From the NCBI GenBank assembly GCA_020050595.1, contig JAGVKL010000049.1, forward strand, positions 1 through 41,831: a stretch of DNA of 41,831 bases. Direction: 5' to 3'. The DNA comes from Legionellales bacterium (GTDB lineage: Bacteria; Pseudomonadota; Gammaproteobacteria; Legionellales; Legionellaceae). The translations under genes and the position numbers were made by a program. Below are positions 8,147 to 16,445 of the stretch, one piece after another (position 1 is the first letter of the stretch; the number at the start of each line of letters is the position of its first letter). The notes below the pieces were generated by a model. That model was given only the letters and a program-made list of their open reading frames with translations, had not been told where the DNA came from and made no database searches.

Positions 8147-10820
8147 CGCCATCCACAGCAACAGCAAGCGCGCTAGGACTCAGACCCCTGCCACTAGGAT
8201 CAACCCCAAGTACAGGGGCACTTCCAGAACGCGTTATCGCCGCTGGGTTAACAGCAAACAGAGTACCACGTACCCCACCCACTCGAGGCACCGGCGAGGG
8301 CGAGCCCTCGGGCGGATGGTGAGGCAAGCGAGGAGAGTCTCCTGGGTGACTATCAATATCATCTCCATGACCGCCCGCATCGCCGCCCTGATCCAGGCTA
8401 TCCAGGCTTGTATTTAGAAGATCACCCCCAGCATCCTCAGCTTCAGCTAAAGAGAGGGGAGGCATTGTGCCCCCCCCTGCTCCTCTTTGCGCTGGAGAAC
8501 TCGACACCACAGTTCCTGGTGGAACAAATGCAGAAGCAGGTGGGAGGCTTGCATCTAGAGCATTGACACCCGCATCCCCAGCTGAAGAGAGTGTACCACC
8601 CCCCCCCCCTTCTTCTTGCGCTGGGGAACTCGGCACCACAGTTCCTGGTGGAATAAACGCAGAAGAAGCAGGTGGCTGGCTATCGGAGCCCCGCCGCGGC
8701 GGCGGGAGGCCATCAGGGCTCTGCTGCACAGCCATTGGTACTGGAGCCGTAGTGGAGGGAGACACCAAAGGCAAGGGGAGGGGGGAATATTCACCTTGAC
8801 GAGTAATTATTTCCTTAGCATCCTTGCGACCAAAACCTCTGGCATAGGCTCTTGTGGTAAGGACAAACGTAAAAAAGGCAGCACTAATGGCGGTAAACCA
8901 AAACATCGGCTGTGAGTCGTGGTAATGTCCATCAGTACCTTTTTCTTGCATAGAGTTTAGCATCAAAACAACACTCTTCTCACCCTTGCCCGTTGCTGAC
9001 ATTGCACTGCGAGCAACCTCCGCTGCTTGCATAAAATCAGATAGTGGAGCACCGTCATCGGTTACCATTTCTTTATAAATTTGGGCTTGAAAATTAGGCC
9101 TTAAATCCCTTACTGCATTTTGACTGGCTTTAACTTTTTCAAATAGTTCGGCTAATTCATTCTGAACTGGATGCTGCTTACTCAGTTTACTCCTATTTTG
9201 ATAATTGGTAATTAGCGAATGGGCTAAAAAACCAATTAAACAACACAAGCCAAGGGCTACGCCAATGATTACGACAGGAGCCGGTAGGAAGGGCATATAA
9301 AATAAAGTTGTTACTGTTACCACAGCAAACAGGCAGCTAGCAATAACCCCGTATCCATACAGGCCATTACTGAGCCCTGCTATAGCAGCTAATTTATGCG
9401 ATGAGACCGTAACGGATTGTAATTTTTCTTTCTTTCGATTAAATTCTTTGAACTTTAGCTGAAATTCTGCTTCAAACTCCGGTTGTTTTTCCTGCCATTT
9501 TTTTCTCTTTTGAACTTCAGTTAAGCTTTTATCTAATAAAATCTTTTCATGATCATCTGCCATTCGGCAGTATATTTCTTCTAGTTCTCTAGCACATAAC
9601 GCTAAGGCAACCTTAGCTTCCGTTTCTTCTAACTGGCGCTGAAAAATATATTCTTCATAAATTCGAGTTGCTATGCAGGTTGCAACGAAAATAGCGGAGA
9701 AAACGGTTACGGCGACTAGGGCAGGAAAAGACAACAACCCCCCACTGAGCATGATAACGCCCATATAAAGGTAAAGACCATCCATTATACCGTTAAACAT
9801 TGCACTTAATAATGCTTTATGGCGTAGGCTTTCTTCTTGCGTACCTACTCTTGCTTGGAAGGATTGGCAAGTTTTTTCATCAAAACGCCGCGTGGGCGTA
9901 TGCTCTGATTTAGAGTTTTTGGTAATTAAATCTTCCGTAATACCGTCCGATAAATAGAAGACTTTTTGATTTTCTAATCTATTTTTTAATCGGTCCAGAT
10001 TCCTTTTGAATACCTCTAAATCAATGATTTCAACTAGCTCTTTGGTTAAATCCGGTTTTATGTAATAAAGCTCATCATTGATAAAAATATAGCTATTTGC
10101 AAAGTTCTTTATGTCTTCCGGTAACGCATTTTCTATAAATAAACGACATTTTGATGTAATTTCTAACCATAGGTCTTTATTTTCACGCATCTTTTTCTTA
10201 CGGGGCTCTCTCACGTAAGTACGCATGTAAAAGCGGTTGAGAACTAAGAGCACGCCTAAAACTACACCTATTATGGGTATAGTCAGACCGCCAGGGATAG
10301 TACCCCCTAACTTAGCAACGACTTTTAATGTGTTGTTAAGACCTTTATAAGTATTTTTTAAACTTTTCAGTGTATCACGAGCGTAAGGCCACAATATGGC
10401 AACATAGCGCTTGAACTTATTTTTGTCGTCATCATCCCAGACGTTCGCCATCAGAGAAAGTGTGACGACCGAAAGAGCCTCGAGGACTGTGACGGCAATA
10501 CCAGCGTCCGTCAGCATCCAATTATGCATCACATCGGAAACATTCACGCGAGGATCTAGATCCTCGAACGAATATTTAGTATCGAAGGCATGCTTGATTA
10601 TACTGTAGGAATTACTAACGCCATCGACTAAGCCATATAAGGCAAAAATCCATTTGGCTTTATTTAATTTTTCTGCGAAAAGACGATTTTCGTGGGCTAT
10701 TCTTTCTAGAAAGGCCGTGCTGTTGTTACTTTTTTGATTCTCAAGCGCTACTCTTTCGTCACCCGAAAGTATTGGAGTACCTTCTTCTGTAAACGCAGCA
10801 GCATTAGTCATTATGCGCAT
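8112..10820 (-). CDS. Large modular membrane/coiled-coil protein with Pro/Gly-rich tail
   Basis: About 902 residues, family not recognised. Numbering here counts from a GTG one codon upstream. Hydrophobic segments occur near 57-79, 107-127, 176-200, 338-386, 477-538 and 640-658, most as long hairpin-like pairs. Charged helical stretches lie between them (about 205-330, 387-470, 545-610). Residues 680-903 form a disordered tail rich in Pro, Gly, Ser and Ala, with two tandem copies of an SAF-(I/V)-PPGTVV unit (about 717-747 and 761-787). No signal peptide is seen. Three membrane modules share a loose pattern (GLVDGVSNSYS, GIMDGLYLYMG, GLSNGLYGYGV). It resembles the protein at 39719-41617 in plan and short motifs. 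A secreted effector or inner-membrane protein is possible. The start is uncertain, since ATG at 10811 is also available and no strong ribosome site is seen. Confidence 0.75.
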   Translation of the reverse strand: MRIMTNAAAFTEEGTPILSGDERVALENQKSNNSTAFLERIAHENRLFAEKLNKAKWIFALYGLVDGVSNSYSIIKHAFDTKYSFEDLDPRVNVSDVMHNWMLTDAGIAVTVLEALSVVTLSLMANVWDDDDKNKFKRYVAILWPYARDTLKSLKNTYKGLNNTLKVVAKLGGTIPGGLTIPIIGVVLGVLLVLNRFYMRTYVREPRKKKMRENKDLWLEITSKCRLFIENALPEDIKNFANSYIFINDELYYIKPDLTKELVEIIDLEVFKRNLDRLKNRLENQKVFYLSDGITEDLITKNSKSEHTPTRRFDEKTCQSFQARVGTQEESLRHKALLSAMFNGIMDGLYLYMGVIMLSGGLLSFPALVAVTVFSAIFVATCIATRIYEEYIFQRQLEETEAKVALALCARELEEIYCRMADDHEKILLDKSLTEVQKRKKWQEKQPEFEAEFQLKFKEFNRKKEKLQSVTVSSHKLAAIAGLSNGLYGYGVIASCLFAVVTVTTLFYMPFLPAPVVIIGVALGLCCLIGFLAHSLITNYQNRSKLSKQHPVQNELAELFEKVKASQNAVRDLRPNFQAQIYKEMVTDDGAPLSDFMQAAEVARSAMSATGKGEKSVVLMLNSMQEKGTDGHYHDSQPMFWFTAISAAFFTFVLTTRAYARGFGRKDAKEIITRQGEYSPLPLPLVSPSTTAPVPMAVQQSPDGLPPPRRGSDSQPPASSAFIPPGTVVPSSPAQEEGGGGGTLSSAGDAGVNALDASLPPASAFVPPGTVVSSSPAQRGAGGGTMPPLSLAEAEDAGGDLLNTSLDSLDQGGDAGGHGDDIDSHPGDSPRLPHHPPEGSPSPVPRVGGVRGTLFAVNPAAITRSGSAPVLGVDPSGRGLSPSALAVAVDGVTVAGRAPGSV
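8599..8609 (-). repeat. 11-G homopolymer in a coding strand (possible contingency tract)
   Basis: Eleven consecutive C on the plus strand are read as G in the Gly run (about residues 739-743) of the large membrane protein. A second run of eight lies at 8470-8477. Slippage by one base would shift the frame and change or cut short the tail. Confidence 0.75.
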
Positions 10821-10823
10821 CAC

Positions 10824-11160
10824 AAGCAGTAGCTAAGATGATGCAGATTTTACATTGATAAAAACAGAATGACAAGAACTTTTTCAAACTGAATTAAAAT
10901 TTTGCAAAAATAAGGGGCCATCTATAATTTTATCATAAAAAAAAAAATAATACATTAATTAAATTTCTTTATAAAACAATGATCTATCACCAAGATACAA
11001 TTTTCGTTTAGGTTAAAATAAAAAATAGCTTTTAGCAAATTAACATTGTGTTTTAATTACGCAATTTTAGTCAAAATACTGTGCCAAACTAGACAAACCT
11101 GTTAGGATCACCCATTTGTATATCAGATTTATACGGTGTATGTTTTCCAAAGGGGGCTTA
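10824..11160. other. AT-rich intergenic region between divergent genes
   Basis: About 337 bp with no credible gene. It is very AT-rich, including an A-run near 10938-10948. It must hold the promoters for the minus-strand membrane protein and the plus-strand protease unit, but I could not place either confidently. No hairpin terminator or RNA gene was recognised. Confidence 0.6.
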
Positions 11161-11667
11161 ATGCGGTTTTTTGTTATTCTATTTCTATTTTGGTCAATGT
11201 CATCAGGGCATGTTATGGCAACAAATGAAAAGACAATATACGGCTACATTGAAAAAGCAACATTAGTAGATAATGACTTAACTCTATCCGCAAAATTGGA
11301 TACGGGAGCAAAATCAGCTTCACTTAATGCCACTCATATTACAGAGCTTGAGCTCGATGGTAAGTCCTATTTACGATTTATTGTGCCTACAAAAGAAGGT
11401 GATGTAGAATTTAAATGCGAGTATGTCGGCGATGTTAATATTAAGATGCGCGCTGGCGAAACGGCTGCGCGTCCTTTATTAAAAAAATCAATTCAACGAC
11501 CGGTTGTTCTTATGCGGATAAAACTCGCCGGGAAAGAACGGGTTATCCGCGTCAATCTCACCAATCGCAAGCGCTTTATTTATCCTTTATTGCTAGGAAG
11601 AGAAGCCATTATTGCTTTTGATGGTTTAATCGACCCCAGTTTGAAATATACCACACGAAATGGATAA
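11161..11667 (+). CDS. Retropepsin-like protease, DUF785/RimB family
   Basis: A 168-residue protein with an N-terminal signal sequence (RFFVILFLFWSMSSGHVMA). The key motif is KLDTGAKSASLNA, an aspartic-protease DTGA signature near residue 40. The FVILLGREAI-like end (YPLLLGREAIIAF) fits the retroviral-protease fold seen for this family, which databases often still label ATP-dependent zinc protease. The ATG at 11161 is preferred over upstream in-frame codons because AAGGGGG lies just before it and it opens a clean signal peptide. It would act in the periplasm. It is the first of three tightly packed genes (gaps of 3 bp) with a 7TM protein and an ATP-grasp ligase, a combination conserved in many gammaproteobacteria. 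Confidence 0.85.
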   Translation: MRFFVILFLFWSMSSGHVMATNEKTIYGYIEKATLVDNDLTLSAKLDTGAKSASLNATHITELELDGKSYLRFIVPTKEGDVEFKCEYVGDVNIKMRAGETAARPLLKKSIQRPVVLMRIKLAGKERVIRVNLTNRKRFIYPLLLGREAIIAFDGLIDPSLKYTTRNG

Positions 11668-11670
11668 ATA

Positions 11671-13188
11671 ATGAAATCAAATAAACGTCATTTATACGGT
11701 TTAATTACTGCCCTATTTGTCATTGGCATGAGCTTTTTTTTCTATCGGCATCTTATTCTTGATGTGCCATTAACCGATAGTGAAAGCGTGAATAGCTGGA
11801 CGATTGAAGCGAATTTACGGTTTAATGCTGAACGAAATATGCCGGTCAAAGCAAGCTTCACTATTCCTTATATGCCTCCTTATTTTGCCATTCTTGATGA
11901 GTATTTCATTTCTCATAATTATGGTGTAACCACGACTTTAAATGGCTATAATCGCCAGGCCGTTTGGTCTCTTAGACGAAGCAGCGGGCCGCAATCACTT
12001 TATTATCGTGCCATTTTCCGCGAGATTGAAAATAATGATAATTACTTGCCTAAGCCTCATATCACCAAAGCAGCTCCACTAGCTGAAAATATAAAAACAG
12101 CTGTGGACACCATTATTGGCCAAGCACGGCAATCATCTGCTGACATTCAAACCTTTGCGCAAAGCACGGTTAAAGAGCTTAATAAACAAGATGGAAATGC
12201 AAAATTATTAATCGGCGATTTTAATGACGCTAATATTGTCAATGCCGCCATCACTGTATTGAATGAAGCAAAGATTGCAGGCCTACCCGTACAAGGTATT
12301 CACTTAAGCCAACAAAATCGAGCTGAATTTAAAATGTTACTCGCTATTTACAATGGCAAAAATTGGCTATATATCAATCCACGCACAGGTGTAGCAGGAT
12401 TACCCAAAGACTTTTTAGTTTGGCAATACGGCAATGAGCCAATGTTTAGTTTAGTCGGGGGTAAAAAACCACAATTCACCCTAACCGTATCGCCTACCCC
12501 CATTAATGCATTGAGCATGGCGAAAATTCGGGGAGGACAAACTGACTCTCAATTAATACGCTTCTCATTATTACAATTGCCAGTTAATGTACAAGAAACC
12601 TATAAAATTCTATTAACTGTTCCTATAGGTGCCTTTATTATTTTGCTTTTGCGTAATTTTGTAGGCTTAAAAACATTTGGTACGTTTATGCCCGTATTAA
12701 TTGCGCTAGCCTTTCGTGAAACACATGTTATCTGGGGTATCATTTTATTTACGGTTATTGTCTCCTTTGGCTTACTAGCGCGATTTTATTTAGACCAATT
12801 ACGCTTACTTTTAGTACCGAGGCTTGCAGCGATCCTGACGGTTGTTATTTTATTAATGATCCTCATTAGCGTATTAAGCCAGAATTTAGGCCTTGAATCA
12901 GGCTTATCGGTAGCCCTATTCCCCATGGTTATTTTAACTATGACCATTGAGCGTATGTGTATTACTTGGGATGAGCGAGGGGCACAAGAGGCCATTAAAT
13001 CAGGCGTCGGCAGTTTGATTGCTGCGGTTATTGCGTTCTGGGCTATGAATTACGCACCGATGCAGTACCTTATTTTTGCATTCCCGGAATTGCTATTGGT
13101 CTTGCTTGCCATTATTTTATGGTTTGGCCAATATCGAGGATATCGCTTATTAGAACTCTTTCGTTTTAAGGCATTAACTAAGGTTTAA
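11671..13188 (+). CDS. Inactive transglutaminase-like domain fused to 7 membrane helices
   Basis: A 505-residue membrane protein. It has a signal anchor near residues 8-27, then a large outer domain (about 30-310) with the degenerate transglutaminase-like region (GLPVQGIHLSQQ, WLYINPRTG, FLVWQYG). A run of about seven helices follows from about 313 to the end (IGAFIILLLRNFVGLKTFGT, FMPVLIALAF and others). This matches the Transglut_i_TM and 7TM_transglut families. The outer domain is expected in the periplasm, where it could bind peptides or cell-wall material rather than cross-link them. It is the middle gene of the protease/7TM/ATP-grasp unit and starts 3 bp after the previous stop. Confidence 0.88.
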   Translation: MKSNKRHLYGLITALFVIGMSFFFYRHLILDVPLTDSESVNSWTIEANLRFNAERNMPVKASFTIPYMPPYFAILDEYFISHNYGVTTTLNGYNRQAVWSLRRSSGPQSLYYRAIFREIENNDNYLPKPHITKAAPLAENIKTAVDTIIGQARQSSADIQTFAQSTVKELNKQDGNAKLLIGDFNDANIVNAAITVLNEAKIAGLPVQGIHLSQQNRAEFKMLLAIYNGKNWLYINPRTGVAGLPKDFLVWQYGNEPMFSLVGGKKPQFTLTVSPTPINALSMAKIRGGQTDSQLIRFSLLQLPVNVQETYKILLTVPIGAFIILLLRNFVGLKTFGTFMPVLIALAFRETHVIWGIILFTVIVSFGLLARFYLDQLRLLLVPRLAAILTVVILLMILISVLSQNLGLESGLSVALFPMVILTMTIERMCITWDERGAQEAIKSGVGSLIAAVIAFWAMNYAPMQYLIFAFPELLLVLLAIILWFGQYRGYRLLELFRFKALTKV

Positions 13189-13191
13189 TCC

Positions 13192-14145
13192 ATGTTGTCA
13201 GTCTATCGTCATCTGCAAAAACGCGGCATTTTAAGTATTAATCAGCGCAACAGCGATTTTGTTTTACGTTACAACCAACGCAAACTTTATCCCTTAGTCG
13301 ATGACAAATTAAAAACAAAACGCCTAGCATTGCAGGCAGGTATTGCTGTTCCTCCTTTGTATACCCTTATTGAAACCGAGCACGATATTAAAAAACTAGA
13401 GGAATTATTACAACCATACTCAGACTTTGTTATTAAACCCGCCTGTGGTGCCGGGGGTGATGGCATCATTGTCATTACGGATCGGGTCTTTGGGCGCTAT
13501 CGCCAAATTAATGGCCGATTATTAACAACTCAGGAACTAAGCTACCATTTATCTTGTCTTTTATCAGGAGCGTATAGTCTCGGTGGGCATCCTGATTTTG
13601 CTATCATTGAAAAGCGCGTTATTGTCGATCCCGTCTTTGCTGACATAAGCTATGAAGGCGTCCCTGATATTCGTATTATTAATCTCTTAGGCTACCCCGC
13701 GATGGCGATGGTAAGATTACCCACTCGTCTATCAGGAGGCAAAGCCAACCTGCATCAGGGCGCTATTGGTGTAGGCATCGATATTGCTACTGGCTTAACA
13801 TTAGGCGGTGTATCACACAATGATATCATTGATTACCATCCCGATACCCTACAGCCGATCGTGGGATTTCAAGTTCCCTATTGGGACAAAATCTTAGAGA
13901 TTGCAGCCAGTTGCTATGAATTAACCGGCCTAGGTTATTTAGGCGTTGATATAGTCCTCGATAAAATCCAAGGTCCTCTGATGTTAGAGCTCAATGCCCG
14001 CCCCGGCTTAAATATTCAAATCGCAAACCGCGAAGGCGCCCTACCACGCTATAAAACCATTGAAGCCCAAGCAGCGAAAGGTGCAGAACCCGTACCAGCC
14101 CGCGTTGCTTTTAGCAAAGAACACTTTGGTAAGTTATCCGGGTAA
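13192..14145 (+). CDS. ATP-grasp alpha-L-glutamate ligase-like protein
   Basis: A 317-residue ATP-grasp protein related to RimK (the family named alpha-L-glutamate ligase-like in databases). Visible elements are the ATP-binding FVIKPACGAGGDGIIVI (near 77-93), DIRIINLLGYPAMAMVRLPT (metal/ATP region), the glycine-rich GGKANLHQGAIGVGID, and LELNARPGLNIQIANREG near the C-terminus carrying the magnesium-binding Glu and Asn. It should ligate an amino acid to a carboxylate on an unknown cytoplasmic substrate. AAGG sits 8 bases before the ATG. It closes the three-gene unit, where a ligase inside the cell, a 7TM protein and a periplasmic protease suggest a peptide-tag or peptide-sensing pathway. Confidence 0.87.
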   Translation: MLSVYRHLQKRGILSINQRNSDFVLRYNQRKLYPLVDDKLKTKRLALQAGIAVPPLYTLIETEHDIKKLEELLQPYSDFVIKPACGAGGDGIIVITDRVFGRYRQINGRLLTTQELSYHLSCLLSGAYSLGGHPDFAIIEKRVIVDPVFADISYEGVPDIRIINLLGYPAMAMVRLPTRLSGGKANLHQGAIGVGIDIATGLTLGGVSHNDIIDYHPDTLQPIVGFQVPYWDKILEIAASCYELTGLGYLGVDIVLDKIQGPLMLELNARPGLNIQIANREGALPRYKTIEAQAAKGAEPVPARVAFSKEHFGKLSG

Positions 14146-14163
14146 GTTACCTGTTAACGAACA

Positions 14164-15207
14164 TCAAGCGCCATGCCTAATTCGCTGAACTTCGATGGTT
14201 AGCGTTTTAAAATAGTCGTATGACATGTAAAAATTACCCTGATCGCCTACTCTTGCTCCCCAGGAGTTTCTTAAGGTTAATAATCCTTTGTAAGAACGGC
14301 CATGATCATCAATAGCAACGGCATCGTCATCAAAACCGGTAATAATCATCTCGTGACCAGGAAAATCGGTCTCCGTCTGCATATCTTCAATGATTTCGGG
14401 GGTTAGAAGCCAACTATCATTAGCCGCTTTATACCTCCCTACAGCACCCATCACGCCGCGACTAAGACTTGGGAACAACACCCCAAAGGTTAGGCGGTCA
14501 CCCGCACTTAGCGAAGCCTTCACTTGATTTAGTGCGTCATTTGGATTGGAGCCATCTAATAAAACATCATAAATATCCACAATTGAGGACCAAGCCAGAC
14601 TAGGCTCATCACTCATCTGATGGTATTGCTCAGGCGTCATTTCCGACCCTGGGAAAGAAAATGTAGAAATCATGGGGTATTCTGTTGCACCGCCACATCC
14701 CTCACTGTGCTCTTTAGTCTTACTTACCCAGCCGAAGGTGGTCAGTTGATTCAAAACAATGCTGCCCCATGAGCCATTCCAACCACTGGGTATATAAGCA
14801 TTCTTTTCAAGATAACGGCCTAACTGCAGCGAGCATAGTTGACTAATATAATCTCCTTTGTTTAAGGCAGCATCCATGGCTGCTGTATTAGCAAAAGTCA
14901 CACAAGAACCATAACCTCCTTGGTCCAGTACCGGGACATCCCCCATACCTAATTGAACCTCTCTTTCTGCATGAGTAGTCGATACTATTTTTTCGTTTAA
15001 ACTCGCTTGTGCTTTTTGCTGGATTTTTTGCCTAGCTTTGTCGGATAACTCAATATTTAATAAAGCAACATGTTTAAAAGACGCTGCCTTTGCTGGGGTA
15101 GCGCTGGGAAGGTGAATGATTTTATCAACAGTCCCATTAAGCTTAATATCTTGGGCGAAAGAAGAAAGACTTAAGAAAGATAGAAAAGCAGTTATTACGA
15201 TTTTCAT
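14164..15207 (-). CDS. Secreted papain-like (C1 family) cysteine protease
   Basis: 347 residues with a signal peptide (KIVITAFLSFLSLSSFAQ). The ATG at 15207 follows GGAGG at ideal spacing, which decides the start. Papain-type catalytic elements are visible: the oxyanion Gln and Cys102 in DQGGYGSCVTFANTAAMDA, His285 in GHEMIITGFDDD, and Asn314 in LRNSWGARVGDQGNFYMSY. A pro-region of about 70 residues precedes the core. The protein is probably periplasmic or exported, possibly a virulence or nutrient-acquisition protease in a host-associated bacterium. It is monocistronic and convergent with the ATP-grasp gene, 18 bp apart. Confidence 0.85.
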   Translation of the reverse strand: MKIVITAFLSFLSLSSFAQDIKLNGTVDKIIHLPSATPAKAASFKHVALLNIELSDKARQKIQQKAQASLNEKIVSTTHAEREVQLGMGDVPVLDQGGYGSCVTFANTAAMDAALNKGDYISQLCSLQLGRYLEKNAYIPSGWNGSWGSIVLNQLTTFGWVSKTKEHSEGCGGATEYPMISTFSFPGSEMTPEQYHQMSDEPSLAWSSIVDIYDVLLDGSNPNDALNQVKASLSAGDRLTFGVLFPSLSRGVMGAVGRYKAANDSWLLTPEIIEDMQTETDFPGHEMIITGFDDDAVAIDDHGRSYKGLLTLRNSWGARVGDQGNFYMSYDYFKTLTIEVQRIRHGA

Positions 15208-15282
15208 CAACACCTCCAGGCATAAAACGTGATGCAGTTTAACATGGAGATAGAGGGTATTAAAGCTTGCTAAAACGTATTT

Positions 15283-16440
15283 TTAACCCGCAGCTTGCTC
15301 AATGAAAAATCGTTTTAACGGGGATAACTGATTACAAGCACGTAATCCAAGGCCTCTTAACATCGTCATAGGAGGTAGGGGGCTTGCAAACAAGGTCTTG
15401 AGTCCCTGCATCAGAGCAATAGTCTGCCACACAGCGTGCTTACGTTGTCGTTGATAAGCTCCTAATGTTTTCTTTGACCAAGCGTGTGATTTGGTGCCAT
15501 CCAAATGGTTTATCCACGCTGATAAATCAGCTAACCCAAGGTTTAACCCAAGACCAGCTAAAGGGTGGATGGTATGTGCCGCATCACCCATGAGCAGCCA
15601 ATGAGGGCCTGCATATTGTTTCACATGCCGCATGTGTAGAGGGAATTGATAGCGTTTATCTAAAATTTCACAATAACCTAGCTTATTAGCAAAAGCATTT
15701 GTTAATTGCTGCGCAAATTGCTCGTTTGGTAAATCCATCAACGCTTTTGCTCGAGCAGAAGTCGTTGACCATACAATAGAACACTGATGCGCATCCGCTA
15801 AAGGCAAAAAAGCTAAAGGACCATCCGGGTTAAATACTTGATACGCAGTCCACTGATGCGGCTTTTCCGTACGGACAGAAGTGACAATCGCCTGTTGATG
15901 GTAAGGCCATGTGATTAACTCAACGCCAAGTAAATCTCGTGTATGCGAATTGGCACCGTCAGCAATGATGAGTAATTTCGCTTCCCAATTTCTTATCTCA
16001 TTGCCAATTTTAATACTATCTACAAAAGGCTGTACCACATTAATCCGGCATTGGGGAAATAAGGCAACCTTATGATTCGCTAATTGCTTTAAAAGCGCTT
16101 CTTTGATAACAGCCTCTTCAATAATGGTACCCAAGGATGCTCGTCCAACCATTCGTGCATCAAAATCAATATGAGCGCCATTGACTTTATCCCAGACATG
16201 CATGTGCTGATAAGGCGATAGACGACCCCTATCCAAATATTGCCAGGCACCTAGCTCCTTTAATAAGGTTTCTGAGGCTTGATTAATTGCATAAACTCTG
16301 GGATCTGGATGATGCGTGTTAACTACTAGGGGGCCTGCGTCGATTAAAGCTACGGTGAATCCACGCTGACTCATACTAATCGCGGCACTAATACCAACAA
16401 TACCCCCGCCAACAATCATTACATCAAAGGCTTGTTCCAT
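15283..16440 (-). CDS. ubiI: UbiI/VisC-type ubiquinone biosynthesis hydroxylase
   Basis: A 385-residue flavoprotein of the UbiH/UbiF/VisC/COQ6 family. The FAD dinucleotide fold is IVGGGIVGISAAISMSQRG at the N-terminus, and the second FAD motif is GDAAHTIHPLAGLGLNLGL near residue 280. The ATG at 16440 is preferred over an upstream in-frame ATG (16503) because it opens the Rossmann fold correctly and avoids overlapping ubiH. By gene order (pepP-ubiH-visC, as in E. coli) it should be the C5-hydroxylase UbiI. UbiF cannot be excluded from sequence alone. It starts 5 bp after the ubiH stop and ends the ygfB-pepP-ubiH-ubiI operon. Confidence 0.88.
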   Translation of the reverse strand: MEQAFDVMIVGGGIVGISAAISMSQRGFTVALIDAGPLVVNTHHPDPRVYAINQASETLLKELGAWQYLDRGRLSPYQHMHVWDKVNGAHIDFDARMVGRASLGTIIEEAVIKEALLKQLANHKVALFPQCRINVVQPFVDSIKIGNEIRNWEAKLLIIADGANSHTRDLLGVELITWPYHQQAIVTSVRTEKPHQWTAYQVFNPDGPLAFLPLADAHQCSIVWSTTSARAKALMDLPNEQFAQQLTNAFANKLGYCEILDKRYQFPLHMRHVKQYAGPHWLLMGDAAHTIHPLAGLGLNLGLADLSAWINHLDGTKSHAWSKKTLGAYQRQRKHAVWQTIALMQGLKTLFASPLPPMTMLRGLGLRACNQLSPLKRFFIEQAAG

Positions 16441-16445
16441 GGTAT

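Noticed and set aside
8467..8915. Plus-strand readings opposite the Pro/Gly-rich tail
   Set aside because: They arise from the GC-rich repetitive tail, have no expression signals and simply mirror the opposite strand.
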